This document shows, one piece after another, positions 17,767-26,063 of a stretch of 64,000 nucleotides of DNA. Origin of the DNA: Fusibacter_A sp965140735 (GTDB taxonomy: Bacteria; Bacillota; Clostridia; Peptostreptococcales; Acidaminobacteraceae). Each line of letters opens with the position of its first letter. Position 1 is the first letter of the stretch. The notes below the pieces were generated by a model. The model was not told the DNA's origin. It saw nothing but the letters and a program-made list of their open reading frames with translations, and made no database searches. Made by a program: the position numbers and the translations under genes. The DNA lies in contig OZ223306.1 in the NCBI GenBank assembly GCA_965140735.1, positions 4,154,001-4,218,000 on the forward strand, in the 5' to 3' direction.

Positions 17767-18714
17767 ATGAAAAGGAAGGATAAAATCGTTGTCGCTCTAG
17801 GTGGAAACGCACTTGGAAAAAATCCTGAAGAACAATTACAACTCGTTAAGCATACGGCAAAACCAATCGTTGATCTTATTGCAGCTGGACATGAAGTAAT
17901 CTTAGCGCATGGTAACGGACCACAAGTCGGCATGATTAATCTAGCAATGTCAACGGCTTCTCAATCAGAAGCAAAAACACCAGAAATGCCTTTTCCTGAG
18001 TGTGGTGCTATGAGCCAAGGTTATATTGGATATCATCTTCAAAATGCCATCAGAGAAGAACTTTTAAATAGAGATATGACAATTCCAGTTGCGACTGTGA
18101 TTACTCAAGTCGTCGTAGACAAAAATGATCCAGCATTCAAGAATCCAACTAAACCAGTGGGTGCTTTTTATTCAAAAGAAGAAGCAGACCGAATGGTTTC
18201 TGAAAAAGGTTATGTAATGGTAGAAGACGCTGGTAGAGGCTATAGAAGAGTTGTTGCATCTCCAATGCCAGTTGATGTCGCTGAAAAAGAGACAGTTGAA
18301 GCTCTGATTGAAAAGGGGCATGTTGTCATCACAGTTGGTGGTGGTGGTATTCCAGTCTATAGAGATGGAAATGCACTTGTTGGTATCCCAGCAGTTATTG
18401 ATAAAGATTTTGCTTCGGCTAAAATTGCAGAACTATTAGATGCAGATTACCTCATTATTTTAACTGCAGTTGAAAAAGTAGCGATTAACTTTGGCAGACC
18501 TGAAGAGAAATGGTTGTCGAGTTTATCGTCAGAAGAAGCAAATAAATACATTGCTGAAGGTCATTTTGCACCAGGTAGTATGTTGCCTAAGGTACAAGCT
18601 GCACTTAAATTTGCAAATTCTAAACCAGGTAGAAAAGCTTTAATTACTTCTCTTGAAAAAGCGAAAGAGGGTATTGAGGGCACTACAGGTACGCTGGTTG
18701 TAAATAATAAATAA
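17767..18714 (+). CDS. arcC: Carbamate kinase
   Basis: This enzyme makes ATP from carbamoyl phosphate and ADP, the energy-yielding last step of the arginine deiminase pathway. The protein has 315 residues. Visible motifs are VVALGGNALG at the N-terminus, AHGNGPQVG (about 51-59), GAMSQGYIGYHLQNA, and VVITVGGGGIPV with the downstream DKDFASAKIAELLDAD. GGAGGGC lies before the ATG. It sits 102 bp after arcB, with a hairpin between them. The enzyme looks complete. Confidence 0.96.
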   Translation: MKRKDKIVVALGGNALGKNPEEQLQLVKHTAKPIVDLIAAGHEVILAHGNGPQVGMINLAMSTASQSEAKTPEMPFPECGAMSQGYIGYHLQNAIREELLNRDMTIPVATVITQVVVDKNDPAFKNPTKPVGAFYSKEEADRMVSEKGYVMVEDAGRGYRRVVASPMPVDVAEKETVEALIEKGHVVITVGGGGIPVYRDGNALVGIPAVIDKDFASAKIAELLDADYLIILTAVEKVAINFGRPEEKWLSSLSSEEANKYIAEGHFAPGSMLPKVQAALKFANSKPGRKALITSLEKAKEGIEGTTGTLVVNNK

Positions 18715-18790
18715 AATAATTTCAATAAACACCTCTATTGAAGTGGATCTAGCGGGTCAATTTTTTATTGCTTTATATGCAACAACAACT
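18713..18790 (+). pseudogene. Possible remnant of a CoA-transferase gene
   Basis: Just past arcC, one forward frame reads KIISINTSIEVDLAGQ. This resembles the ISINSAIEVDLTGQV segment of acetyl-CoA hydrolase/4-hydroxybutyrate CoA-transferase proteins. The frame stays open through TVKDPETGDRVSLLKVGG to about 18850, but it has no start or ribosome site and the homology fades after the first 16 residues. It could be a decayed gene end or chance. Confidence 0.25.
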
Positions 18791-18846
18791 GTAAAAGACC
18801 CTGAAACAGGAGATCGTGTCTCGTTGCTAAAAGTGGGTGGCTTACA

Positions 18847-18891
18847 AAAAAAGACTTACAGCCTTTTATTAATAGAGCTGTAAGTCTTTTA
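18847..18891. terminator. Bidirectional terminator between arcC and fprA
   Basis: AAGACTTACAGC and GCTGTAAGTCTT form a perfect 12-bp stem with A and T runs on both flanks, so it can stop transcription from either side. Confidence 0.85.
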
Positions 18892-18901
18892 AAGTTAAAG
18901 T

Positions 18902-20104
18902 TTAATCTTTGTATTCATCGTTTAATCGTTTGGCGATTAGCTTGCCAAGTCCTTGTAGTGCAATAAATTGTGGCTCTTTTGGAGAATAAGTCGCTTCAAT
19001 TGACGGGCCAATTTTTTCCCAACCAATTTCTTCAACAAAGGCATCTATACCAGAAACGCCACCGCCCGACCATGATTTGTTGCCGAAAACGGAAACATAA
19101 CGATCTTTTAATCCAGAATTTCTAAACTTTTCAAGGACAGTTGCCACAGAAGAGAATACTTTTGTGTTGTAAGCACAAGAGCCTATAATCACAGATTTAT
19201 ATTTCCAAACGTCACTTAAGATATAAGAGGTGTGCGTTTTTGAAGCGTCATACACTTTAACGTCTTTGATACCCTGTTCTGCAATAATTCGTGCAAGATA
19301 ATCTGCCATTTTAGCCGTGTTACCATACATAGAACCATAGATAATAACAACACCTTTTTCAGCTTCAAAACGGCTCCATTTGTCATAAAGAGAAATGATT
19401 TCACCGGGATTAGTTCTCCAGATTGGACCATGTGTTGGTGCAATAATTTGAATATCAAGGGAACCCACTTTTTTAAGTGCTCGTTGTACCATTGGACTGT
19501 ATTTGGCTACGATATTTGAGTAATAGCGTCTTGTTTCATCTTCATAAAATTCATAGTTGATTTCATCATCAAAGATACCACCATCAAGAGAACCAAAACC
19601 GCCAAAAGCATCCATTGAAAATAATACTTTTGAAGTTTCATCATAAGTCATCATAGTTTCTGGCCAATGTACCATTGGTGTTAGATGGAAGGTTAACTTG
19701 TGATGTCCAAGTTCTAAAGAATCTCCATCACCAACCTCATAAAAATTCTTTGTAATACCATAAAAGCCTTCAATAAATGGAAAAGTTTTTTTGTTGCCAA
19801 CGATTTGCATATTAGGGTAAGTACTTAAAAGTGCAAGCATTGACCCCGAATGATCAGGTTCCATGTGATTGACGATTAGATAATCTACAGGCTTATCTCC
19901 AATAATCTCCTTTATTTTCTCAAGGTATTCAGTGGTTTTGTTAAATTTAACAGTATCAAGGATTGCAACTTTATCATCATTAATGATGTAAGAGTTATAA
20001 GCAACGCCTTTTTCAAGTGGCCAGTAATTTTCAAAAAGTGTTGTTTCGCGATCATTGACACCGATCCAGTGAATTTTATCCTTAATGTTTAATCTGCATT
20101 CCAT
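18902..20104 (-). CDS. FprA family A-type flavoprotein (flavodiiron protein)
   Basis: This enzyme reduces oxygen to water (or nitric oxide to nitrous oxide) and protects anaerobes. The protein has 400 residues. An N-terminal metallo-beta-lactamase-like domain carries the diiron ligands NHMEPDHSG (about 79-87), with further ligands in MVHWPETMM and APTHGPIW. A C-terminal flavodoxin domain begins at about residue 250 with the FMN loop YGSMYGNTAKMAD. There is no rubredoxin domain, so a separate electron donor is needed. GAGGTGAAAAC lies before the ATG. It is transcribed away from the oxygen-sensitive PFOR gene across a 536-bp shared region, which fits a protective role. Confidence 0.95.
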   Translation of the reverse strand: MECRLNIKDKIHWIGVNDRETTLFENYWPLEKGVAYNSYIINDDKVAILDTVKFNKTTEYLEKIKEIIGDKPVDYLIVNHMEPDHSGSMLALLSTYPNMQIVGNKKTFPFIEGFYGITKNFYEVGDGDSLELGHHKLTFHLTPMVHWPETMMTYDETSKVLFSMDAFGGFGSLDGGIFDDEINYEFYEDETRRYYSNIVAKYSPMVQRALKKVGSLDIQIIAPTHGPIWRTNPGEIISLYDKWSRFEAEKGVVIIYGSMYGNTAKMADYLARIIAEQGIKDVKVYDASKTHTSYILSDVWKYKSVIIGSCAYNTKVFSSVATVLEKFRNSGLKDRYVSVFGNKSWSGGGVSGIDAFVEEIGWEKIGPSIEATYSPKEPQFIALQGLGKLIAKRLNDEYKD

Positions 20105-20318
20105 GTTTTCACCTCATAATTTAATTTAATTGATTAGACTTACTCAGTATTATACTTATAATAAGTTCTAAATGCATTCTTTTCATGTTGTTTCTATTAT
20201 AAAATAAAAAAAGAAAAATATCACCCTTTTAATTGTGATTACTTTATCAAAATAACGTAAGAATATCAAATTAGAATAAAATAGTCAAAAAAATTTACAA
20301 AAAAATATGATCTGAATA

Positions 20319-20347
20319 TTGTATACAAAATACAAAAGTGGTATAAT
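20319..20347 (+). promoter_or_regulatory. Distal promoter candidate (P1) upstream of PFOR
   Basis: TTGTAT (20319-20324) and TATAAT (20342-20347) are separated by 17 bp. Its spacer contains the left copy of a 14-bp inverted pair (20321-20334). Confidence 0.55.
20321..20334. repeat. Left copy of a 14-bp inverted pair
   Basis: GTATACAAAATACA here is the exact reverse complement of TGTATTTTGTATAC at 20581-20594, 246 bp downstream. Each copy lies in the spacer of a promoter candidate, as expected for operator sites, possibly with DNA looping. Confidence 0.5.
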
Positions 20348-20480
20348 TGCATTACAGTATATTTTTCAAAAAACAGTCAAGAATCACTTAAATGAGTCAG
20401 AATATGATTTCGGAATATCCGAGTAATATTGTAGGGATAATTTGTGTGTGTTTTTGTCCGATTTTCCTTATTTTCAAAGG

Positions 20481-20509
20481 TTTACATTGGATCAAAACTC
20501 TTATATAAT
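20481..20509 (+). promoter_or_regulatory. Central promoter candidate (P2) for PFOR
   Basis: TTTACA (20481-20486) and TATAAT (20504-20509) are separated by 17 bp. This is the best promoter match in the region. Its start point would lie about 8 bases before the Rex-like site. Confidence 0.7.
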
Positions 20510-20523
20510 GGTCTTGTACAATT

Positions 20524-20541
20524 TTGACAATTGGTTAACAA
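20524..20541. promoter_or_regulatory. Rex-like operator
   Basis: TTGACAA-TTGG-TTAACAA matches the Rex operator TTGTTAA-N4-TTAACAA with a perfect right half and two changes in the left half. It lies just downstream of P2, where a bound repressor would block transcription. The known regulator Rex senses NADH/NAD and often controls fermentation genes in Clostridia. Confidence 0.55.
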
Positions 20542-20570
20542 AATATCGTATAAGTGAACACTCTTATGAA

Positions 20571-20600
20571 TTGACAGTCATGTATTTTGTATACTATACT
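20571..20600 (+). promoter_or_regulatory. Proximal promoter candidate (P3) for PFOR
   Basis: TTGACA (20571-20576) and TATACT (20595-20600) are separated by 18 bp. The spacer holds the right copy of the 14-bp inverted pair (20581-20594). The start codon of the PFOR gene is 41 bp downstream. Confidence 0.5.
20581..20594. repeat. Right copy of the 14-bp inverted pair
   Basis: TGTATTTTGTATAC is the exact reverse complement of 20321-20334. See the left copy for context. Confidence 0.5.
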
Positions 20601-20640
20601 GTTTTTGTAATCAATATTGATTAAAGGAGGCTATTTTTCA

Positions 20641-23600
20641 ATGGGTAAAAAAGTTATGAAAACCATGGATGGTAACACAGCTGCTGCATGGGTATCTTAT
20701 GCATTCACTGATGTTGCTGCAATCTACCCGATCACACCATCTTCAAACATGGCTGAGTTTGCAGATGAATGGGCGGCAAATGGAAAGAAAAACATTTTTG
20801 GACAAAAAGTATTAGTATCTGAACTTCAATCTGAGGGTGGTGCTTCAGGAGCGGTTCATGGTTCGTTACAAGCTGGTGCTTTAACAACTACTTTTACTGC
20901 ATCTCAAGGACTTTTATTAATGATCCCTAATATGTACAAAATTGCTGGTGAGTTATTACCAGGTGTTTTCCATGTTAGTGCAAGAGCAATTGCTTCTCAT
21001 GCTTTATCAATTTTCGGAGATCATTCAGACGTTATGGCAACAAGACAAACTGGTTTTGCAATGCTCGCTTCTGGATCAGTTCAAGAAGTAATGGATCTCG
21101 GTGGTATCGCTCATTTAACTGCAATCAAATCAAGAGTACCTTTCTTACATTTCTTTGACGGTTTCAGAACTTCGCATGAAATTCAAAAAATTGAAGTAAT
21201 TGATTACGATGTGTTTGATAAGTTAGTGGATCATGATGCGATTAAAGCGTTTAGAAAAAATGCTTTAAGCCCTGAACATCCAGTAACTAGAGGAACTGCA
21301 CAAAACCCGGATATTTTCTTCCAAGCAAGAGAAGCATCTAACTCATTCTACAATGCTGTTCCAGCAATCGTAGAAGGCTATATGAAAGAAATCAGTAAAG
21401 CTACTGGTAGAGAATATAAATTATTTAACTACTATGGTGCGCCAGATGCAGAGAGAATTATCGTTGCAATGGGATCTGTAGTAGAAGCTGCTGAAGAAAC
21501 AATTGATTATTTAATGGCTAAAGGCGAAAAAGTTGGTATGATCAAAGTAAGACTTTACAGACCTTGGGCACCTAAATATTTCTTTGATGTTTTACCAGCA
21601 TCTGTTAAGAAAATCGCAGTACTTGATAGAACAAAAGAACCAGGTTCTGATGGAGAGCCATTATACAAAGATATCAGAGCAATGTTCTATGATGTAGACA
21701 ATGCACCTGTTGTTGTTGGTGGTCGTTATGGTCTTGGTTCAAAAGATACAACACCTTCACATATCAAAAGAGTATTTGATGAACTTAAAGAAGAAAAACC
21801 AGTAAACGATTTTACATTAGCAATCAAAGATGATGTTACTAATCTTTCTTTAGATGTAACTGAAGAAATCGTTGCTGAAACAGAAGGCACAATCAGATGT
21901 AAATTCTGGGGTCTTGGATCAGATGGTACTGTTGGCGCTAACAAAAGTGCGATTAAAATCATCGGTGATAAAACGGATCTTTATGCACAAGGTTATTTCG
22001 CTTATGACTCTAAAAAATCAGGTGGTATCACTGTATCCCACTTAAGATTTGGTAAAAATCCAATTAGATCAACTTATTTAATTAACGAAGCTGACTATGT
22101 GGCTTGTCATAATCAATCATATGTATATCAATATGATTTATTAAAAGGCCTTAAAAAAGGCGGCGCTTTCGTTCTTAACTGTAAATGGAGCACTGAAGAA
22201 GTAAATGCTTTATTACCAGCTGAAATGAAACGTTATATCGCTAAAAATGACATTGCTTTCTATACAATCAACGCAACAAGCCTTGCTGAAAATATCGGTT
22301 TAGGTAACAGAATCAATATGATCATGCAAGCTGCATTCTTTAAACTTGCTAAAGTTATTGATCTTGATAAAGCAGTTGAGTACTTAAAAGAAGCAATTGA
22401 AAAATCATATGGTAAAAAAGGTAAAACAATTGTTGAACTCAACTATAAAGCTGTTGATGCAGGTATTGAAAGCCTTGTTAAAATTGATGTACCAGCGGAT
22501 TGGGCTGACGCTAAAGAAGGCGTTGCAGTTGAAGCTAAAGGCGAACCTACATTTATCAAAAATATCTTAAGACCAATCAATGCTCAAAAAGGTGATGACC
22601 TTCCAGTGAGCACATTTAAAGGTATTGAAGATGGTTCATTTGATCATGGTACTGCTGCTTTCGAAAAACGTGGTATCGCAGTAAATGTTCCAGAATGGCA
22701 AATCGATAATTGTATCCAATGTAACCAATGTTCTTATGTATGTCCACATGCTGCAATTAGACCTTTCTTATTAACTGAAGAAGAAGTTGCTGCTGCACCA
22801 AGTACATTTGAATCTAAAAAAGCATTGGGTAAAGGTCTTGAAGGCTTAAGCTACAAAATTCAAGTATCTCCATACGACTGTACTGGTTGTGGAAACTGTG
22901 CTGATGTTTGTCCTTCTAAAACAAAAGCATTGGTTATGAAACCAATTGAAACACAAGTTGAAAAACAATCTCCTAACTGGGATTATGTTGTGGGATTACC
23001 TGTTAAATCAGATAAAATGCCACTTACAACTGTAAAAGGTTCTCAATTTGCTCAACCATTGTTCGAGTTCTCAGGTGCTTGTGCAGGTTGTGGTGAAACA
23101 CCATATATGAAAGCTGTAACTCAATTATACGGTGATAGAATGATGATCGCTAATGCAACAGGTTGTTCTTCAATCTGGGGTGGATCAGCACCATCTACAC
23201 CTTATACTAAAAATGCAGAAGGTAAAGGACCAGCTTGGGCGAACTCTTTATTCGAAGATAATGCTGAGTATGGTTATGGTATGGCAATTGCTGTAAGAAC
23301 AATTAGAAATGCACTCAAAGAAAACTTTGAAGCATTAGTTGAATTACCTTCAATTGATGATGCTGTTAAAGCACCTTTCAAAGCATGGTTAGCTGGCATG
23401 GATGATGTAGAAGCTTCTAAAGCTGCTGCAGCAGATATTTTAGCTGTTCTTGCAAACAACAATGTAACAGATGCTACTGCTAAAGCGGCATTACAATACG
23501 CTGCTGATAATTCTGATTACCTCGTTAAACGTTCTGTATGGATCGTTGGTGGTGACGGATGGTCTTATGACATCGGTTACGGTGGTCTTGATCACGTTCT

Positions 23601-24183
23601 TGCTAGTGGTGAAAACTTAAATGTTATCGTATTTGATACAGAAGTTTACTCAAACACTGGTGGACAAGCATCTAAATCAACTCCAGTTTCAGCTGTTGCT
23701 AAATTTGCGGCATCTGGTAAACGTGTTAAGAAAAAAGACTTAGGTATGATCTCAACAACTTACGGTTATATCTATGTTGCTCAAGTATCTATGGGTGCAA
23801 ATCAAGCTCACTTCTTAAAAGTACTTCATGAAGCTGAAAGCTATGATGGTCCATCACTAATCATCTGCTATGCACCATGTATCAACCATGGTATCAAAAC
23901 AGGTATGGGTACTGCACAAAGAAGAATGAAAGAAGCTGTAGAGTCAGGATACTGGCATTTATGGAGATTTGATCCAAGAGTTAAAGAAGAGGGCAAAAAC
24001 CCATTCACATTGGATTCAAAAGAACCAACTGCAAGCTTCAAAGACTTCATCTTAGCTGAAACAAGATATACTTCACTTAAAACACAATTCCCAGAAATCG
24101 CTGAAGAACTCTTTGCAACTGCTGAAAAGCAAGCTAAAGATCGTTACGAAGGTTATGTAAGAATGGCGAAAATGGAGTATTAA
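20641..24183 (+). CDS. nifJ: Pyruvate:ferredoxin (flavodoxin) oxidoreductase, single-chain
   Basis: This enzyme converts pyruvate and CoA to acetyl-CoA, CO2 and reduced ferredoxin, the central step of clostridial sugar and amino-acid fermentation. The homodimeric form has 1180 residues, normal size. The N-terminal pyruvate-binding domain has TDVAAIYPITPSSNMAE. A two-cluster ferredoxin domain carries CIQCNQCSYVCP and CTGCGNCADVCP (about 690-765). The CAGCGETPYMK segment gives ligands of the third cluster, and the TPP site reads GGDGWSYDIGYGG with VYSNTGGQ. A last cluster cysteine is in CYAPCINHG. AAAGGAGG at 20623-20630 fits the ATG at 20641. Codon choice looks biased, as for a highly expressed gene. 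Confidence 0.98.
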   Translation: MGKKVMKTMDGNTAAAWVSYAFTDVAAIYPITPSSNMAEFADEWAANGKKNIFGQKVLVSELQSEGGASGAVHGSLQAGALTTTFTASQGLLLMIPNMYKIAGELLPGVFHVSARAIASHALSIFGDHSDVMATRQTGFAMLASGSVQEVMDLGGIAHLTAIKSRVPFLHFFDGFRTSHEIQKIEVIDYDVFDKLVDHDAIKAFRKNALSPEHPVTRGTAQNPDIFFQAREASNSFYNAVPAIVEGYMKEISKATGREYKLFNYYGAPDAERIIVAMGSVVEAAEETIDYLMAKGEKVGMIKVRLYRPWAPKYFFDVLPASVKKIAVLDRTKEPGSDGEPLYKDIRAMFYDVDNAPVVVGGRYGLGSKDTTPSHIKRVFDELKEEKPVNDFTLAIKDDVTNLSLDVTEEIVAETEGTIRCKFWGLGSDGTVGANKSAIKIIGDKTDLYAQGYFAYDSKKSGGITVSHLRFGKNPIRSTYLINEADYVACHNQSYVYQYDLLKGLKKGGAFVLNCKWSTEEVNALLPAEMKRYIAKNDIAFYTINATSLAENIGLGNRINMIMQAAFFKLAKVIDLDKAVEYLKEAIEKSYGKKGKTIVELNYKAVDAGIESLVKIDVPADWADAKEGVAVEAKGEPTFIKNILRPINAQKGDDLPVSTFKGIEDGSFDHGTAAFEKRGIAVNVPEWQIDNCIQCNQCSYVCPHAAIRPFLLTEEEVAAAPSTFESKKALGKGLEGLSYKIQVSPYDCTGCGNCADVCPSKTKALVMKPIETQVEKQSPNWDYVVGLPVKSDKMPLTTVKGSQFAQPLFEFSGACAGCGETPYMKAVTQLYGDRMMIANATGCSSIWGGSAPSTPYTKNAEGKGPAWANSLFEDNAEYGYGMAIAVRTIRNALKENFEALVELPSIDDAVKAPFKAWLAGMDDVEASKAAAADILAVLANNNVTDATAKAALQYAADNSDYLVKRSVWIVGGDGWSYDIGYGGLDHVLASGENLNVIVFDTEVYSNTGGQASKSTPVSAVAKFAASGKRVKKKDLGMISTTYGYIYVAQVSMGANQAHFLKVLHEAESYDGPSLIICYAPCINHGIKTGMGTAQRRMKEAVESGYWHLWRFDPRVKEEGKNPFTLDSKEPTASFKDFILAETRYTSLKTQFPEIAEELFATAEKQAKDRYEGYVRMAKMEY

Positions 24184-24282
24184 TCGACTCAGTTAAATTT
24201 ATAATTCAATGAAATATTTAATATTAAAGGCGATCTCTTAAGGGCAATGTCATTAAGTTAGCCAAAAGATGAATACAGAGAG

Positions 24283-24323
24283 CAGCAATAGAATGTAATA
24301 AAAAAGTTCTGTTGCTGTTTTTC
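24283..24323 (+). terminator. Rho-independent terminator of PFOR
   Basis: CAGCAATAGAA and TTCTGTTGCTG form an 11-bp stem (one G:U) around an A-rich loop, followed by TTTTTCTG. Confidence 0.8.
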
Positions 24324-24417
24324 TGTTTATAGATTTCATTGTACTTGGCCTCAAGAAAATGGTCTAACTTATTGTAATCTATCTAGAATACTGTCTAAAA
24401 AAAATGGAGATTAGCGT

Positions 24418-26040
24418 ATGAAAAATTATAGTATTATATTTTCTAAAAAAATTAAAAGAAATAGAAAACTACTTTTTATAGTTTCTATTGTATTAAGCTT
24501 GACATCAATTCTAGTTGAATCTCTCACATTGAGTTTTATAGATAACGCTATATTGGCCAACGTCCATTTTATCACCAAGAATTGCCTACTACTTTTGGTA
24601 ATGTACATAATTGTTTCTGTAATGGTATACGTTAAAAAATATTTAGAAAATTATATGGATAAAAAAGGAAAATTCGAAGGCCAAGTAGATATTTTTAAAA
24701 ATGTATTAGAAAAAGAGATGCTTTTTTTTAGTAAGCAAGAGACTGGGGTGTTGCTTCACAATATTACCAGTGATATATATGAAGCGATGCCTTGGTATTG
24801 TTATGGACAATTGCAATATTATTTAGAAATATTGAATTTATTAGCTATTTTGATTTTTATGATGTATATAGAAATTCATTTGTCTGTAATAGTACTTATC
24901 CTTGTTGGCGTAAGTATTTTGTTGTCTAATAGAATGAGCATTTTTTTAGGCAAAAAGAATAATGAAAAGCAAATAGTGAATTCTGAGTTAAATCAATTAA
25001 TGGTTGAAACGGTAAAAAGTATGGGCTCCATTGTACAGTTGAATAAAAGAAATTATTTTGAGAGAAAATATGAGACGTACATGGATCAAAAATATAAACC
25101 TATAATTGAGCATGTAATTTTGGGGCAAGCATTATATATCTCTCAGCTTATTTTTTCACAAGAAATTATTCCGTTTTTAGTTTTGTTTATGGGCATGATT
25201 TTTACGGCTTTAGGACAAACAACTATAGGAACTACTATTATAATGATGAATCTGACAGTGAGAATTTCAAAGTCAGTACAAATATTGGGAAACTTATTAC
25301 CCAAAAAACATGCCTCTAAAGAAATCTATAATAGAATAAAATTAATATATGAACTTCCAAATGATGAAGATGATATATGTAAGTTGTCAGTTCCAACTTT
25401 TGAAAAATTGGAGATAGAGATAGATAAATATGTATATCCAGACACCAAGAAAATAGCTATAAATGATATAAAGCTAAAAATTGAGAAGACTGATTTAGTA
25501 TCATTAAATGGAGAAAGTGGAAAAGGGAAAACAACATTGGTCAAATTAATATCAAGACTTTTACCAATAGAGCAATCAAGCTGTAAAATAAGATATAATG
25601 GCAAAGATATTGAGGGATTTAGGATAAAAGATTATTATAAACACGTATTGCAAGTTGGACAAGAGAGTCTAGTAATAGAAGGCACTTTAGAAGAAAATCT
25701 ACTTTTAAGCGATCTATTTAGTAAGGAAGAGCTGGATGAAGTAATTTATACTTGTCATTTGGAAAGTTTTATAAATGAACATGGTATGAATTATTATATA
25801 AAGGAAAATGGCAAAAATATAAGTGGTGGAGAAAGGCAACGCATTGGATTAGCAAGGATATTACTTCGTAAACCGGAGCTATTAATATTAGATGAAGTAA
25901 CAAGTGCTTTAAATGAAGAGATAAGAGATGAAATAGTAAAAAGAATCGTAAGCTATAAAGAAAAATATAATTTGACAATTATTGTGATAAGTCACAACAC
26001 GGATTTTAGAAAATACAGTAATAAAATTTATCAACTTTAA
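24418..26040 (+). CDS. ABC half-transporter (permease-ATPase fusion), first of a pair
   Basis: This protein has 540 residues. About six transmembrane helices (15-290) are followed by an ATPase domain (about 330-540). The Walker A is GESGKGKTT, the signature is SGGERQRIGLARILL and the Walker B region is LLILDEVTSAL, so the ATPase looks active. The class is ABCB/MsbA-like exporter. It is clearly paralogous to the next protein, with the shared segments YYKHVLQV, EENLLL and YKEKYNLTII, so the two probably form a heterodimer. GGAG lies ahead of the ATG. The DNA is AT-richer than its neighbours, which may mean acquisition by transfer. No peptidase domain and no small substrate gene was found in the 234 bp upstream. 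Confidence 0.85.
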   Translation: MKNYSIIFSKKIKRNRKLLFIVSIVLSLTSILVESLTLSFIDNAILANVHFITKNCLLLLVMYIIVSVMVYVKKYLENYMDKKGKFEGQVDIFKNVLEKEMLFFSKQETGVLLHNITSDIYEAMPWYCYGQLQYYLEILNLLAILIFMMYIEIHLSVIVLILVGVSILLSNRMSIFLGKKNNEKQIVNSELNQLMVETVKSMGSIVQLNKRNYFERKYETYMDQKYKPIIEHVILGQALYISQLIFSQEIIPFLVLFMGMIFTALGQTTIGTTIIMMNLTVRISKSVQILGNLLPKKHASKEIYNRIKLIYELPNDEDDICKLSVPTFEKLEIEIDKYVYPDTKKIAINDIKLKIEKTDLVSLNGESGKGKTTLVKLISRLLPIEQSSCKIRYNGKDIEGFRIKDYYKHVLQVGQESLVIEGTLEENLLLSDLFSKEELDEVIYTCHLESFINEHGMNYYIKENGKNISGGERQRIGLARILLRKPELLILDEVTSALNEEIRDEIVKRIVSYKEKYNLTIIVISHNTDFRKYSNKIYQL

Positions 26041-26063
26041 TCTTGAATAGGCGGTTTAATTGT

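Noticed and set aside
22260..23462. Reverse frames inside the PFOR gene (for example 23274-23462)
   Set aside because: They are shadows of the highly biased coding strand of a large intact enzyme, with no start signals.
24184..24417. Bacteriocin precursor ahead of the ABC pair
   Set aside because: All ATG-started frames in this stretch are very short and lack a ribosome site. The stretch holds the PFOR terminator.
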